From Actinomortierella ambigua (Eukaryota; Mortierellomycota; Mortierellomycetes; Mortierellales; Mortierellaceae), in contig JAAAJB010000033.1 in assembly GCA_016098155.1 (NCBI GenBank), forward strand, positions 62,979-110,260: DNA of 47,282 nucleotides, in the 5' to 3' direction. The notes beneath the pieces are model-generated. The model ran no database searches and was not told where the DNA came from. It saw only the letters and a list, made by a program, of their open reading frames with translations. Below are positions 1 through 11,506 of this stretch, piece after piece. Positions within the stretch are counted from its first letter, which is position 1. Each line of letters opens with the position of its first letter. The translations under genes were made by a program, and so were the position numbers.

Positions 1-386
1 AAAAAAAAAAAAAAAAAAGAGAATGGGGGAGAGGGATGATAGGCGCAAGGGCCGGGTAGCATGAAAAGAAAGTTGTTTCCTTCGTCTGTCGCGCCCACAA
101 GTGTCTCTTTTGTTGAATGTAGTTTCTTGGAACGAGAAAAAACAAGACATAGGCCGTGTAAACACACGAGTATCGCCTAAACTCCCAAGATCATCGTTCG
201 TCATCGTAGTTGCAGGCTCAATTGAGAAAGATCCTTTGTCGTGAATAAAGTCTGCCATACTGCATAAAACAGCTCCTCCTCCTCCCTGAAGCGACGACCG
301 TGTAGCGCCTCTTGATTAATGATCTCGTTGATTTCAGCGTGATTGTCAAGTTGGTATGTCCAGTTCCTGTTTCCGTTCCCCACTAG
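1..386. repeat. Diverged copy of the RPS10 intron-2 segment
   Basis: This stretch matches positions about 1245-1603, which lie inside the second intron of RPS10, over nearly its whole length with scattered substitutions and small indels. Shared landmarks are the CATGAAAAGAAA block, the AAGACATAGGCCGTGTAAAC block and the CTCCTCCTCCTCCCTGAAGC block. The match ends sharply after CCGTTCCCCAC. Beyond that this copy runs into an A/T-rich stretch and the fold-back element, while the intron copy continues towards RPS10 exon 2. The left edge is the window edge (18 A's), so the unit may continue outside. It may be part of a truncated tandem copy of RPS10, or two copies of one dispersed element. The sequence alone does not decide. 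Confidence 0.75.
201..383 (-). pseudogene. Short open frame in the duplicated segment, possible transposase C-terminal remnant
   Basis: On the minus strand a 60-codon frame contains the phrase [11 protein letters not shown] followed by AVWQ-like residues. The intron copy (near 1430-1560) keeps the same phrase in a frame of its own, but an indel near 1550 shifts the upstream part. The pattern of GRRF, acidic residues, L and an aromatic residue before the end of the protein is reminiscent of the C-terminal tail of Tc1/mariner-type (DDE) transposases. That resemblance is from memory and weak. No DDE residues are visible and no full-length transposase surrounds it. It could equally be chance open frame in a low-stop region. 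Confidence 0.2.
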
Positions 387-398
387 AGATTATTATTA

Positions 399-675
399 TT
401 TTTTTTTATGATTAGCAACCTGACATTAGGGCAGTATTTCCTTCAATATCAAGGCCATTTTCTGAATGCTGGCTAACCGTGACACTCAGATTCATTTGAA
501 CCTGTTTGTCTTGTGAGTATTGTGTGAGCTATCACGACGTGGTCGTCAATGACAATACTTACAAAACAAACATCTTCAAAATGAATTTGAGTGCCACGTT
601 TAGTCGACATTCAGAAAAAGGCCTTGATATTGAAGGAAATACTGCCCTAATGTCAGGTTGCTAATCATAAAAAAA
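399..675. mobile_element. Fold-back MITE-like element
   Basis: The element is a nearly complete inverted repeat. The left arm begins TTTTTTTATGATTAGCAACC at 401, and the right arm ends with its reverse complement near 675. The outermost roughly 60 bp of the arms differ at only one or two positions. The inner parts continue to pair imperfectly up to a central ACGAC-GTG-GTCGT palindrome near 535-549. There is no coding capacity. TA dinucleotides adjoin both ends (397-398 and 676-677), which would fit a TA target-site duplication, but T/A homopolymers make the exact ends ambiguous. It sits exactly where homology to the RPS10 intron copy stops. Confidence 0.8.
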
Positions 676-998
676 TATCCCATTATGCCCTGCTACTATC
701 CCTTGTGCCAAGAAGATTCTTGTATCTCAACTCTGAAGATAAATGATGATGAAAAGCCGATCATGCGCTTCTTTCTTTTAACCGCTTCAAAAGAAAGAAG
801 TCCCTGTTTCAGCAAGCACCCAATGATACACAAACACCACACACACGCAGCACACACACAGGGAAGACAAAAGAGAGAGCGTTATTGTCGATCACATCGA
901 AGGACTTGTGTTGCTTTGGAAATGGGTCAGTGGAAAACAGGCATGTCCCCCGAAGTTTTTTAATACTTTCTTCCCCGCACGCAGACTAGAAAAAAAAT
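676..998. other. 3' flank of RPS10, no gene seen
   Basis: This stretch lies between the fold-back element and the RPS10 stop codon. It includes a CA-rich microsatellite-like run near 833-862. Open frames here lack recognisable protein character. It probably holds the RPS10 3' UTR and terminator. Confidence 0.5.
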
Positions 999-2489
999 TT
1001 AAGCCTGGGTGGGACGGCCACGGCCGAGACCAGAGCGGAACTCGGGCTTGTAGTCACCGGAAGCGCCCTCCTTCTTCTCGCCATCATCGCGGCGGCGGTA
1101 CTCATCGCGGTCGCCACGGCGGTAACCACCCTCGGAGCGCTCTGTTTGGAAAAGAAGCAAAAAATGATAAAAGAAAGAGAGATGCATGAGTCAAATCGGT
1201 TCGGAAACGAGCAAAGAGTGGTGAAAGACAGACCAAAAAAAAAGAATGGGGGAAGGATGATAGACGCAAGGGCTGGGTGGCATGAAAAGAAAATTGCTTC
1301 CTTCGTCTGTCGCGCTCAAAAGTGTATCTTTTGTTGAATGTAGTCTCTTGGAACGAGAAAAGACAAGACATAGGCCGTGTAAACACACGAGTAACGCCTA
1401 AACTCCATGATCATCGCTCGTCATCGTAATTGTTGGCTCAATTGAGAAAGATCCTTTGTCGCGAATAGAGTCTGCCATACTGCGAAAACCAGCTCCTCCT
1501 CCTCCCTGAAGCGACGACCATGTAGCGCCTCTTGATAAATAGTCTTGTTGATCAGCGTGATTGTCAAGTTGGTATGTCCAGTTCCTGTTTCCGTTCCCCA
1601 CAGTGGCCGAGCAGATCTCTTGTCCTGAGTGTTCTGGGTGAAGGTAAAAAAAGAAAATAGAAAAAGTTGTCGTTGCAAAATAAAAGAGAAAATAGACCAT
1701 TACCAGCACGGCGGGGAGCGGAAGGACGGGCAGTCTTCTTGAAGGTGGCGGGGAAGATCTCCGAAGGCAGGTGGAGGTACTCGCGCAGGTACTCGATACC
1801 GGCATCGGTCAAGGTGTAGTAGTAGTACTGCCACGAGAACTGGGTCTTGACGTACTGCTTCGAGTTCAAGGACTGGAGAGCCTTGATGACCTGCAGGTTG
1901 GGGACATCGAGCTCATCGTGCTTGGGGGCGTTGAAGTCCTTCTTGGCAACCAAGACGCCGTCTGTTTTGTCGTTTCATTCATCGCCATGGCAAGAGATGT
2001 GTTGAAATAAAGGGAGCAAGGGAGGAAAAAAAGGAAGGGAAGGTGTGGAGAGGACAAAGTGATTGGGAACAGGATGCCATCGTTTCGACGAGTTTGTTGA
2101 TTCCAGGAAGGGAGAGGTGATGTTGAGGGGTCAAAGAGGTAGTGTGATTCAATGGAAAACAAAGATCCGATCCGCGTAGAGTGATGCCGTTGGGTTTCAA
2201 ACAAGTGCCGAGAAAACGCAAGCCGATCGCAGAGTCGAATCAACAGGCCGAGATGTCCAACACGACGACATAGTGAAGAGATGGGAAAGAGAAAGAGAGA
2301 AGACAGTTCTTAGTTATGTGTCCTTTGATGCGTTCGTCAAGGCGTCCAAGGAGAGTTGAATCATAGGTTCGCCTCGCCCTGACTCCATCCAGGCCTATTT
2401 TGTTTTTTCCTTTGTGGTGCAGTGATGCTTCCCGTACCCTTGAAGAGAGCCTCGTAGATAAGCTTGCGGTTCTGCTTGGGGATAAGCAT
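999..2489 (-). CDS. RPS10: 40S ribosomal protein S10 (eS10)
   Basis: A cytosolic small-subunit ribosomal protein that sits on the beak of the 40S head. Three exons join in frame: 2438-2489, 1704-1961 and 999-1141, giving 150 residues (fungal and animal eS10 proteins run about 105-165). The start [17 protein letters not shown] is the canonical eS10 N-terminus, followed by [15 protein letters not shown] and the aromatic [19 protein letters not shown] core. The C-terminal tail is Arg/Gly/Asp-rich ([18 protein letters not shown]), typical of the family. Donors GTACGG and GTAATG and acceptors ending AACAG are canonical. Intron 2 (562 nt) carries the segment repeated at 1-386. An acceptor-like TTCAG one base before the ATG hints at a 5' UTR intron, as is frequent in ribosomal protein genes, but no donor was identified. 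Confidence 0.95.
1245..1603. repeat. Segment in RPS10 intron 2 repeated at 1-386
   Basis: This is the second copy of the repeat described at 1-386, lying wholly inside RPS10 intron 2 (1142-1703). Compared with the other copy it has several small indels, for example TTGATCAGCG here against TTGATTTCAGCG there. Conservation of non-coding intron sequence at this level suggests a recent duplication or a shared mobile origin. Confidence 0.75.
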
Positions 2490-3630
2490 GCTGAATTATC
2501 TAATAGTGGTGAGAAAGCGGGCAGGGCAACGCAACAAAAGAGTTGGGAGTTTTGCACTGGTTAGGATCAAAGGTTCATCCTACGGGGAAGATGTTTTGGT
2601 GTCGCCCTTCCGTGTGCCGTTGATGAGTGGGGTGTTTCGTCCGTTAGGTGTTGCTGGTCCTGTTGCTATCCAACAGTGAAGGTCTTCCTCTCTTCCTCCT
2701 CTCGTTCTCTCGGCAGCCTCGGGCAGTTGGCACGCTTGCCCTCCCACCCATCAAGTCTTGGGGTCTCCAGCTCGTGCCATAAAGTCCATCCTGGCATGAG
2801 CCCCCCACCCCTCCATTCCTGACTATAGATGGTATTCGTTTCCCTCTTCGCCAACAAGAACGACCCCGATGGTGCCGACAAGATCAATCGTGACGGGAAT
2901 AATGGGTTCTGCTGGCGACAAGGTACGGTATTGCTGACGGATGGATGGATGACCACGTTGGATGCCTCCGGATGGGGTGATGCGCCCTTCCAATTTTTTC
3001 TGCCTTTTCGCACCTTCGAATTTGGAAAGAGGGAGAGCTTGCACTTGCGGACCTCCCAGTCACTTTTGCTGCTTCCTCGCAGTGCCGTCCCTCTCTCTGG
3101 CTTTGCTCAAAATTGCTGTGGTCCCAGAAAGGAAAGTGTCATTAAGGGTATCCAGGTCCTTCATTTTTGCGTCGAGATGTGCACAAGTCGGTGCCTACGG
3201 AATAAACAAGTGTCTATGGAACAGTCGGGTTAGGTCGCATCTCTCGCGCTGCAACCTCCCTTCGTATGCAGATGGCCGCATTGGCAAGCAACCTCCATAT
3301 AGTGAAAATGATAATAATACAAGCCGCATCCCACAAGGAGTGACGCGAAAAAAAAAAAAAACAAGTGTGCCTTCTCGCTAACGACTTCATTCAACACAAG
3401 ATATGTGTCTTGCACAGCACCCTGTGCTGGGAGTGGGATGTTTATTGAAAGATGTGATATGAGTGATGCCATGAGGAGGGGGGGGGGAAAGAAATGCATA
3501 ATGTCTAAGAACAAGTCCAATGGTGTGGACACGGAAGGAATCTCCTCTAAACTCGGAGACGGGGGAATGTAGGGAGAAAGGAAGGAGGAAAGAAAGAGGA
3601 AAGAAAGAGTGGATAGAGCAACCAACTGTC
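2490..3630. other. Intergenic, RPS10 promoter side and dolichol kinase 3' flank
   Basis: This interval holds the upstream region of RPS10 and the downstream region of the dolichol kinase gene, both transcribed leftwards. The open frames, such as one at 2829-3233 on the plus strand, show no recognisable domain. Poly-A and poly-G tracts occur at 3349-3361 and 3479-3487. I see no gene here. Confidence 0.5.
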
Positions 3631-6600
3631 TTAAAGTAGCCAAACAACCGCCAGCATAGCCACAGGAATCACCAGGTTATCGTTCTGTTCCGACACGGCC
3701 TCAAGCATGGCTGCACCCGAGACGGCCAAGCCGTAGCGAGCAATGGCTCCAATCGCGCCAAGGACCATGGTTCCCAAAACCCTGAGGACCATACCATGGC
3801 TCTCGCTCTCAGCCATCACTGCCGCCAAGCCTGGAGGGATCTGCATCCTGATCAGGCCGTCAAGCACAGGGCTCAAAGTCTGATCCTGAACAAACAGCCA
3901 CAACAGCACCTGGATCACTCCTGCAGCCAACAGGATGCTCGCCACAAACGCCGCTGTACCCTCTACTGTCTTGACCGTACCTGGCCAACGATGACGACCC
4001 CACCGCCGCCCGACAATCGAGGCCATGGCATCGCCAAATCCAAGCGCAAAGATTCCCGACAGACCTGCCAGCACGTCTTGTCCAGCCAGCCACACAGGCG
4101 CTGCACATCCAATCAATAGGTACAAGTGGCTAAGGATGATAGGTCCCCGATCGCGATCGTCTAGGAACCCGACTAAGAACAAGTGGATCTCCTTGCCGAT
4201 CGGATACACAGCAAAGTACCGAATGTACTCTAGGAACACCATGCTCGCCACTGCCACTGAAAATGCCAGATGCATAAAAGGTTTCTAAAATCAAGAAGAA
4301 AAAAAAAAAAAAACGTCAACGCTCGGTGTCTTTCCATTTTAAGAACCCCCTTTGTCTCTCATGATAATGATAATTGTCATGTGAAAAGAAAAACTTACGT
4401 CGAAAAGAAATCCAGGTGTAAACATGATGACGGCAAGCGCATGGTAAAACTTGCGACGGTTGTTAAGCGAGCCCATGATGGCCCGTCGGCGGGCCGAGGT
4501 CTTCATCCACTCGAGGAACAGGATCGACATTGTGATCCCCGACACCCAGTACAAACACAGCAGTGCCCGTCGCCATCCAATGGATAACAACAGCTCCATC
4601 AGGGACCATCCACCCTCGCCCAACCCTTCGGCAGCGGCCAACGTCGCCGTGCTGTTGGGTCCAAAGAGCATCGCGTTCGCCCGCCAATTCATCTGCGCCC
4701 ACATCCCCGTCCAGTCCACTGTTGTCATCAGCATAAAGTCAACCAGCCACTGGAACGGGTTCTGCCCTAGCACTTTGCTCGTCTGCGGCATGATCACCCC
4801 GGCGACAATGACCATCGTCCCCAAGTATACGCCGGCCGCGGCTACCCGCTGCTTGAGCCCCCGCCGCCGCATATTGATCGATGTTTGCCCCTTCCGTGGC
4901 AACTGCGCTAGGCGACGGCAGTAGACCAACAACGGCGATAGCAATAAGCCAATCACCATCATGCCGACAATCAGCGTCAGCATAAACATAAACTGCGGCG
5001 AGTGGAACGACCCGGGCATCAACTCGGGCTGCTGATGCTGCTGCTGCTGCTGCTGTCCATGATGCTCGTTGCCTTTGCTGTGATGATGGATCGATCGCGC
5101 AAACAGCCCATCCTGCCCAAAGTACATGATCAACGTCTCGTGCACCATCAGTGTCACCGCCTGCACCAGGACCACCATCTCTCCAAACGTGAACGACCGC
5201 TTGAAGAAATTGGCCGAAAACAACATCAATAACTGGAATACACTCTGCGTCAACAGCACCATCCCGGCACTCGTCCGCTCCAGACCTGGCAGCCACTGGA
5301 ACCGCGTCAATAGCACGAGTCCGAACGTGTATGCGCCCCCGACGCCCAACGCCAGAATCCACTTCTCCTCTCGCTCATTGTGCGCCTCCGTCTCCGATGT
5401 CCCGACCAGCAGCGAAGGGTGGATCATCAACTGATCACTCGAAAATACCAGATTATCCTGCTGGCTCTCGGTCGACACCGAGCGCTGCAACATCGGGCGC
5501 TCGCTGGCGCTCCACGCCAACGACGACGACGATGGCGAGAAGGGTTGCTGGGCGAGTCCCGTCGCGGAAAGAACAGGGGACGAGTTGATGGAACGCGTCG
5601 ATGGAGTCGCCGCCGCCGAGATGGTCGTCGAAGGTGCCGGAGAAGGGCCCATCGAGGCCTCGGGAGAGTGAAGATATTTCTGGCGTGGGTATAATGACGA
5701 GGACGGCGACAGGGATGATCCGCCTCCGATGCGTGCTCCAGTCGATGTTGCCTGCGCCACGGCCTCGGGTAACAAGTACAGCGAATCCAGCATCGTCCCG
5801 TTCTCTGCAAACATGGCGCTCTCCTTTGAGCGAGGCGACAATAGATCTCGATGGTCTTCAAAGAGCTTGAGAAGACCCATGTGCACCAGAATCGAAAATC
5901 CAAAGGTCAGCGAGAGTGAGAGGCTGCAAAGCAGCGCTTCCAACGTCTTGTAGTCACTCAAGGACAACTGCGTTCCTGCGAGGACATGCTCCTGGATGAC
6001 GTGGTGGAACTTGGAAATCAGTGCCACGGGCACGAGGATCGTTGCAAAGATGGACCCACTGTCTGCTCCTTTCCTAGAATAGTCAACAGATCAATACCAA
6101 ATACCAAATCGGATTATGAGCAAACACAACACATGATCAAACACGACCAGAGGAAAAAAAAAATAAGTTTCACTCATCGGATAACTAAACTTACCGATAC
6201 CAGTGAGGCTCCGTACCAAATACCCGCCAGTTGAGAGACCGAGTCGTTCGCTGCTGCCGCGCGTGTGTCCAGTCATCTCCAGGCTGCACCCCATAATAGT
6301 GGCTCTGGCTGCTGTGGAAGGCCGGTGGATGGAGAAGATGGGAAGGGTGGTGTCCCGTCTGAGTTTGGGCCAGGGCTTCTTGCTCTAGCCACTCTTCTTT
6401 GGTCATTCGGGTGTCGTCTTCGCTTTCGTCATCATCATCTTCATCGTCATCAGCATCCTTGAACAGCCGACTGGACCGCTTCGTGATCGGCTGCAGTGGT
6501 AATATTTTGTTGTGCAATGAAAATTCGATACGGTGATCGTGTGTCTGAAGCACAAGAGCGTGAATAGCAACAAGTAGCAACAAAGCTAAACGAGTGTAAT

Positions 6601-7978
6601 TATTTCCCCCAAAAATTCAGGTTAGTACAAAATAAAAAAAAAAATTCCAAAAGCACAACGAAACCCTTTTTTTCTTTTTTGTACACACGGACCCCTCCTC
6701 TCTAACCATGACATCCGATCTTCAAAACAATAAAGATGGTTTGTTACCTGCTCCTAATGCAAAAGCATTTTTGACGAGTGTCTTTCCGCTGTTGCTCACC
6801 AAGGCTGCGGCCATGGGAGCGACCCCGGGCTGCTGCTGTGGCTGTTGTGATGACCATGTATACCCGCCGATCACACCGCCGGGCAAAAGAGACGTAGTGT
6901 TGGTGCTCAGGATATCGAACAACGTGCTCTCCTGGAGAGCCATGATTCGGTAGGCGGCCAAGAGCGCCATCGAGACCACGAGTCCGCGCTCGATCCTGAC
7001 ACGCAACAGATTGAGCTGCCTCTTCTTGGCCAGACTGTTCATGGCGCCGCTGCTGGCTGTCGCGCTCGTGCTACCTGTGGCTGGTGTGGTAGGGGAGGCG
7101 TTGTTGCCCGCATGTGTGTGGTGATGGTGGGAGGGGTGAGCGCTCGTGATCGGCAAAAGAAGACCGAGGCCAAGTGGAGACGAGGCTGTCGTAGACGACA
7201 CTGATTTTTGAATGCTATCGCCATTGCCTCGAATGGGTGAGGGTGCTGTCGCTGTTGTCAATGGCAATGAAGACGATGATGGTGGTAGGGGTGGTGGTGG
7301 TGGTGGTGACAAAGAGGGTGAGGCCGGCTTTGATATTGGCGTCAAAGGCGCGACAGGTGTCCTTGAAGGCGAAGATCGGCCCTGGGTAGGCGCCGTTGCA
7401 GTTGCCGTCGTTGATGCTGTCGTCGATATGATGGATGAAGAGGGAGAGAAGACGGTGGTGGTGTTGGTAGCCTCGACTGGGGACGAACTGCCTCGGTCTG
7501 CAGACCAGCAAGACGTGGGCTCTTGGTCCTTCTCGTCTTTGAATAGATGTCGGTTGCTGCTCGCATCAAGCGTGAATGCGTCTTGCTTCGGAATGTCCTT
7601 GTCGCTGGCTTCTGATGCTGAGGTGTGAGGTGCAATGTCCGCTGAGGGCAACAGCGTGCTCCCAAGAGAGCGAGACAGCAACGGTAGCGAAGAGGCGGAG
7701 CTAAGGGTAGGGCATAAGCCCAAGTCGCTATCGTCGTGGTCTTCTTGCTGGTCCATGTCGCTCATGTCCGAGGGCTGTGTCCGGTCTGGACCGGAATGAG
7801 AATGTGAATGGTGGTCGAGTAGTGTCGCGGTAGAGTCTATCGAGCTCGAACTCGCGCTCGAGGGTAGAGAAGCCATACGTGTGATGCTCCTCTCCTTGGA
7901 AGAAGGCTTGTGTGATAGAGATGTTGATGCACTGGGGTCGCCGATGGTACCGGCCTGTGCCTCGCGGCCAATGGTCAT
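3631..7978 (-). CDS. SEC59: Dolichol kinase with a very long N-terminal extension
   Basis: It phosphorylates dolichol with CTP in the ER membrane to give dolichyl phosphate, the carrier for N-glycosylation, O-mannosylation and GPI anchors. Four exons join in frame: 6748-7978, 6195-6585, 4399-6073 and 3631-4284, coding 1316 residues. The C-terminal part carries the family signature GFGDAMASIVGRRWGR followed by WPGTVKTVEGT (about residues 1183-1207), the CTP-binding region, with HLFLVGFLDDRDRGP before it and many hydrophobic segments around it. Exon 1 (about 410 residues) is Ser/Thr/Pro-rich and mostly disordered, ending in a hydrophobic segment. Exon 2 opens with a membrane helix (LLLLVAIHALVL) and an Asp/Glu-rich linker (DADDDEDDDDESEDD). 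Yeast Sec59 (about 519 residues) and human DOLK (538) are less than half this length. All introns are GT-AG, 114-162 nt. Confidence 0.9.
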
Positions 7979-8600
7979 GGCAGCAGTAGCTCAATGGATG
8001 AGATTTGCCGAACAAGGGAGGGAAAGAAAGATTGGAAGCAGCAGGGTGCACACAGCGTCCTCTTATAATTATCCCAGGTGAATCTCCGCCACCGCTTTCA
8101 TATGAAGAAGATCTATTAGGGAGAGGCGGGGGGTGAACTCATTCCTCTCTGTTCCCCCTCCTGCTGTTCACGTTCTTTTCTTCTCGGCCTTGACACGACG
8201 ACCCCCATCCCGCTTTTCTCTCTCTCTGTCTGTCTCTCTCTGTCTCCCCCCCCCCCATCCCTTTGCAAGGAGAGAACAGTAAAGCTTAGGGGGCGTCAAG
8301 GAGCAATGATTGGACACCATTGGGGTAGCAGAATCGATCCATCCACCGGAGAGGCTCCAGTCAAGGGGCATCCCAAAAGAGAGAGAGCTTTTGCACAGCA
8401 GAATATCATGATCTCGAGCAGTGCCACTTTCACCAACAATAGTAGAACGACTCCTTGTCATTATTCTAAAAAGTACGAAGAAATCTCTAAAGGCATATTA
8501 CACTTTTTCATATAAAAAAAACGAAGAACTATGGTACATAAGAAAGGGGGGGGGATACTACAACTACAGAATTGGGATGGTGAGAACACAATGCCATGAT
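7979..8600. other. Intergenic, dolichol kinase promoter and 3' flank of the next gene
   Basis: No gene seen. It contains a CT/GT-rich microsatellite and poly-C run at about 8215-8258, and poly-A and poly-G tracts near 8513-8553. Confidence 0.5.
8062..8067 (-). promoter_or_regulatory. Possible TATA element for dolichol kinase
   Basis: TATAAG on the minus strand lies about 84 bp upstream of the ATG at 7978. The spacing is plausible for a core promoter, but the motif is short. Confidence 0.35.
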
Positions 8601-9445
8601 CTATGCTTTGACCTTCTTGGTAAGACGGCCCTCATCTTCGGCTTCCTCCTTGAGAACAGCAGGCGACGAGTCTCGCTCTTCCTTGACATGGGGGCGCTTC
8701 TTAGACTCTTGGTGCTCGCCCTCAGAAGTGGTGAGCTTGAGCACTGGGGTCTCTTCCTCCATCTTGACAATAATCGAAGGAGCTGGTGAAGGCAGCGATC
8801 GTGAAATTGGGTGTGTACGAGCAGCTGTAGCAGAGGATGATTTGACGGCCTTGTCCCTACTATGACCGCCGTTGCTCTTCACCTTGCTCCGATCAGCCTC
8901 CTCTTCCTCGTTCTCCTCCTCTTCCTTGATTTCCTCAAGACGACTCTCCTCCATGTCCTCATCTTCGTCCTCGTCTTCGCTCACAGGCATCGACAGCGAG
9001 CCGTCAGCATAGGCTGAGGTAGTTGGTGGGATCAAGAGACCCAAGCTGCCGGCATTCTAATTGATGAAAAATGATAAAAGGAGGGTAAGTGACTTTGCCT
9101 TTCAGTACCTAGACAAAACAAAATGGCAGCGGACGAAAACCATTGTTCCTTTTCTTCTTTCATCCTCTCCTTCTTTCTTACCTGCGACAGCTTAGGATCA
9201 CACAGTAGCTTCTGCGAGCGCGCAATAAAATGGGTCATCTGGCGCTCCATGACGATCAGAGGGTACTTTTCGGCCAGTCGCTCAAAGTGCTGCTCGAGTG
9301 TCTCACAGTCCAGGTTGAGCAGCTCTTCGCGACGCTCCTTCTTTGCCTTGGAGAAGGCTTGGAACTCGGGCGTCTTGACAAACAAAATATCGTCCTGTCG
9401 GTCCGTGGTGGTGACCTCCTGTCCCTGAAGCGGAATCTGGTGGCC

Positions 9446-9478
<33 letters not shown>

Positions 9479-11495
9479 TTGCTGTTGCTGTTGCACGAGG
9501 TGCTGCTGTTGCTGCAGCTGGCTCTGGTACTGCATGTCTTCAGCAGTAGTGCTGGCAACGCCTGTGATTTCGACTTCCATGGCCACTCCATCCTGTGCTG
9601 TGGCCGCAGTGGACAAGGTCGCGTCGACAGTGGCCGCGCCTCCGTTCTTCTCCAGCTCAGTCAGGTCCTCGCCATAGGCAAACATGTCCAGGATGGTGTC
9701 GACGCCTGCAACACCGTCACACAGGTACGACTCGATGGCGGCCTGCGTCATCAGCTCGAGCAAAAGACTGTACCAGCCATCAGGCACCTTCTTCTCCTCC
9801 TCCGTGGCATCAGGCCCCATATGCTGGGCCAAGTCGCGGTAGCTCATGGCGGAGCACTTTAGAAACGCAGGGAGAGCGTCGGCCAGGCCTGCAACGCGGT
9901 GAGGCTCCTGCTTGCGCACATTGTTGAGGTAGTAGTTGTTGTGCAGCTTCTTCTTTTGTTCAAGGGCCTGCTGCTGCTCGTACTGCAGCTTGGCGAGGGT
10001 GCAGCAGGTGCGCTTGCACTCACGGCGGTGGTGGCGACGACAGAAGGAGGAGGTTTGGATAGGCTGCGCAAACTGCGATGCGATTCGCTGACCCTCGGCT
10101 GAGGCCTTGAAGCGCCTCTTCAGGGCCGCACGGGAGGCACCGGAGCGGCGGGAATGAAAGGTCGAGTAGAGGTTACGGCTGTTGGATGAGTTTGTGGACG
10201 AGGCGACATCGAAGCGACCAAAGACCATCGATGTCAGCTGACACAAGTGCAGGCGATGTTTGAGGTGGCGAGGCAGAGTCTGCAGAGGCCCATGGGTGCG
10301 GTGGGACTTGAGGATGCCTATCATGTCCAACGAAAGCGATCCCGATCGATGGATCGATGATATGGGAAAGAGATATCATGCTTGTCAGCAGGAATTCGAC
10401 CAGAGTGAAACAGAAATGCCATTTTAGGCAAACGGGTGCACCTGGGATGTATCCACTTTTTTTTTTTTTTTTTTTTTTTCCTCTTCTTCTTCGGAGGGAC
10501 AAGGGCTAGGCAAATAGTTTCATTGGAAAAGAGCTGAGTTGCAGCTGAGGCGAGGAACAAACGCAGTCTCGCCCTATTCCTTTTTTTCTTTTTGCGGTAG
10601 GGCAACAAAAACACAATTGACTCCGGAAGAAGGCGAAAGAGGAGCACGGAGAGAGAGGGAGAGACAGAGGGAGGGAGGGGGGAAGGAACAAAGATAACTC
10701 TTTTTTTTTTTCGTTTGTGCGCGGGAGAGTTTGATAGGCGCCGATGTAGACTCCGTTCCGTCTTTGCTCTTCAACTCGCTGCGAGTCCTCGCGACTTGGC
10801 AAAAAAGTCGTAGAAAGAATGATAAACCTACCATCGACAATAGCCTCAACGTTGGAACCTTTGCGACCAAGGACGACAGCCTCATCGACAAGAGAGCGCT
10901 GGCGACGGCGCCAGTCGTCTTGCTTGAGAGCGGAGGGAGGCTCAGAGCTGTCCTGTTCACACTTGATAGCCTCCTGTTCGACGACCAGTTCCTGAATCGA
11001 GGCCAAGTACTGGGCTTCGGCCTGCTTGAGGCGGGTTTCGATTGAGAGATGGAAGCAGTGGTCGAGGATGCGGTGGTGAGTCGACGACGCAGGGGAAGAG
11101 ATGGGGTTGTTGGTGGTTTGCGAGGCTGACTGGGCCACAGGGGAAGTAGCCCGTGGGGAGGTTGAGGGGGAGGGGGAGGAGCGAGGCGAGAGCGTAGGCG
11201 AAGAAGGGGCTCCGTGGGAGGGGGATGCAGAGGCACCAGGCGGTGCAGGAGGAGTGTAGGTGGCGCTGGAGGGGAAGAAGGTCCAGGAGGGGTAGGGGTC
11301 GTTTTCTGGGGTGATGGCCATTGTCTCCAAAGGGCCTGGGGAGCCAGCCTTTGATTTGGGTGGGACGACGACGACGGCGGCAGCCGGTGTTGCAGAGGCA
11401 TTGGCGGGGACGGTCATCGAGGCAGGGATAGAGTGAGATGCAGTAGAGTCGGCCATCAAGGGCGATGCCACAGGGCCGTTGGCTTGGACTTCCAT
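8601..11495 (-). CDS. Uncharacterised polyQ protein, probably nuclear
   Basis: I do not recognise the family with confidence. Three exons join in frame: 10832-11495, 9182-10317 and 8601-9056, coding 751 residues. The N-terminus is Pro/Ser/Ala-rich, then a predicted helical segment (RLKQAEAQYLASIQELVVEQ). The exon 1-2 junction reads VDG-ILKSHRTHGPLQTLPRHL, a basic His/Arg-rich conserved-looking block, followed by RRHHRRECKRTC. A central block contains DGWYSLLLELMTQAAIESYL, which looks like a folded helical domain. After it come an uninterrupted 16-Gln run (9446-9493), another helix near KYPLIVMERQMTHFIAR, and a C-terminus rich in Glu/Asp and Lys (SEDEDEDEDMEE, ending TKKVKA). Acidic and basic tracts and polyQ suggest a chromatin or transcription role, which is only an inference. 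Confidence 0.75.
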
Positions 11496-11506
11496 AGAGT
11501 GTTTGT

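Noticed and set aside
9446..9493. Trinucleotide run considered as a satellite or CRISPR-like repeat
   Set aside because: It is the CAG/CAA run coding 16 glutamines in the 751-residue protein. No spaced repeats suggestive of CRISPR occur anywhere in the window, and a eukaryotic source makes it unlikely.
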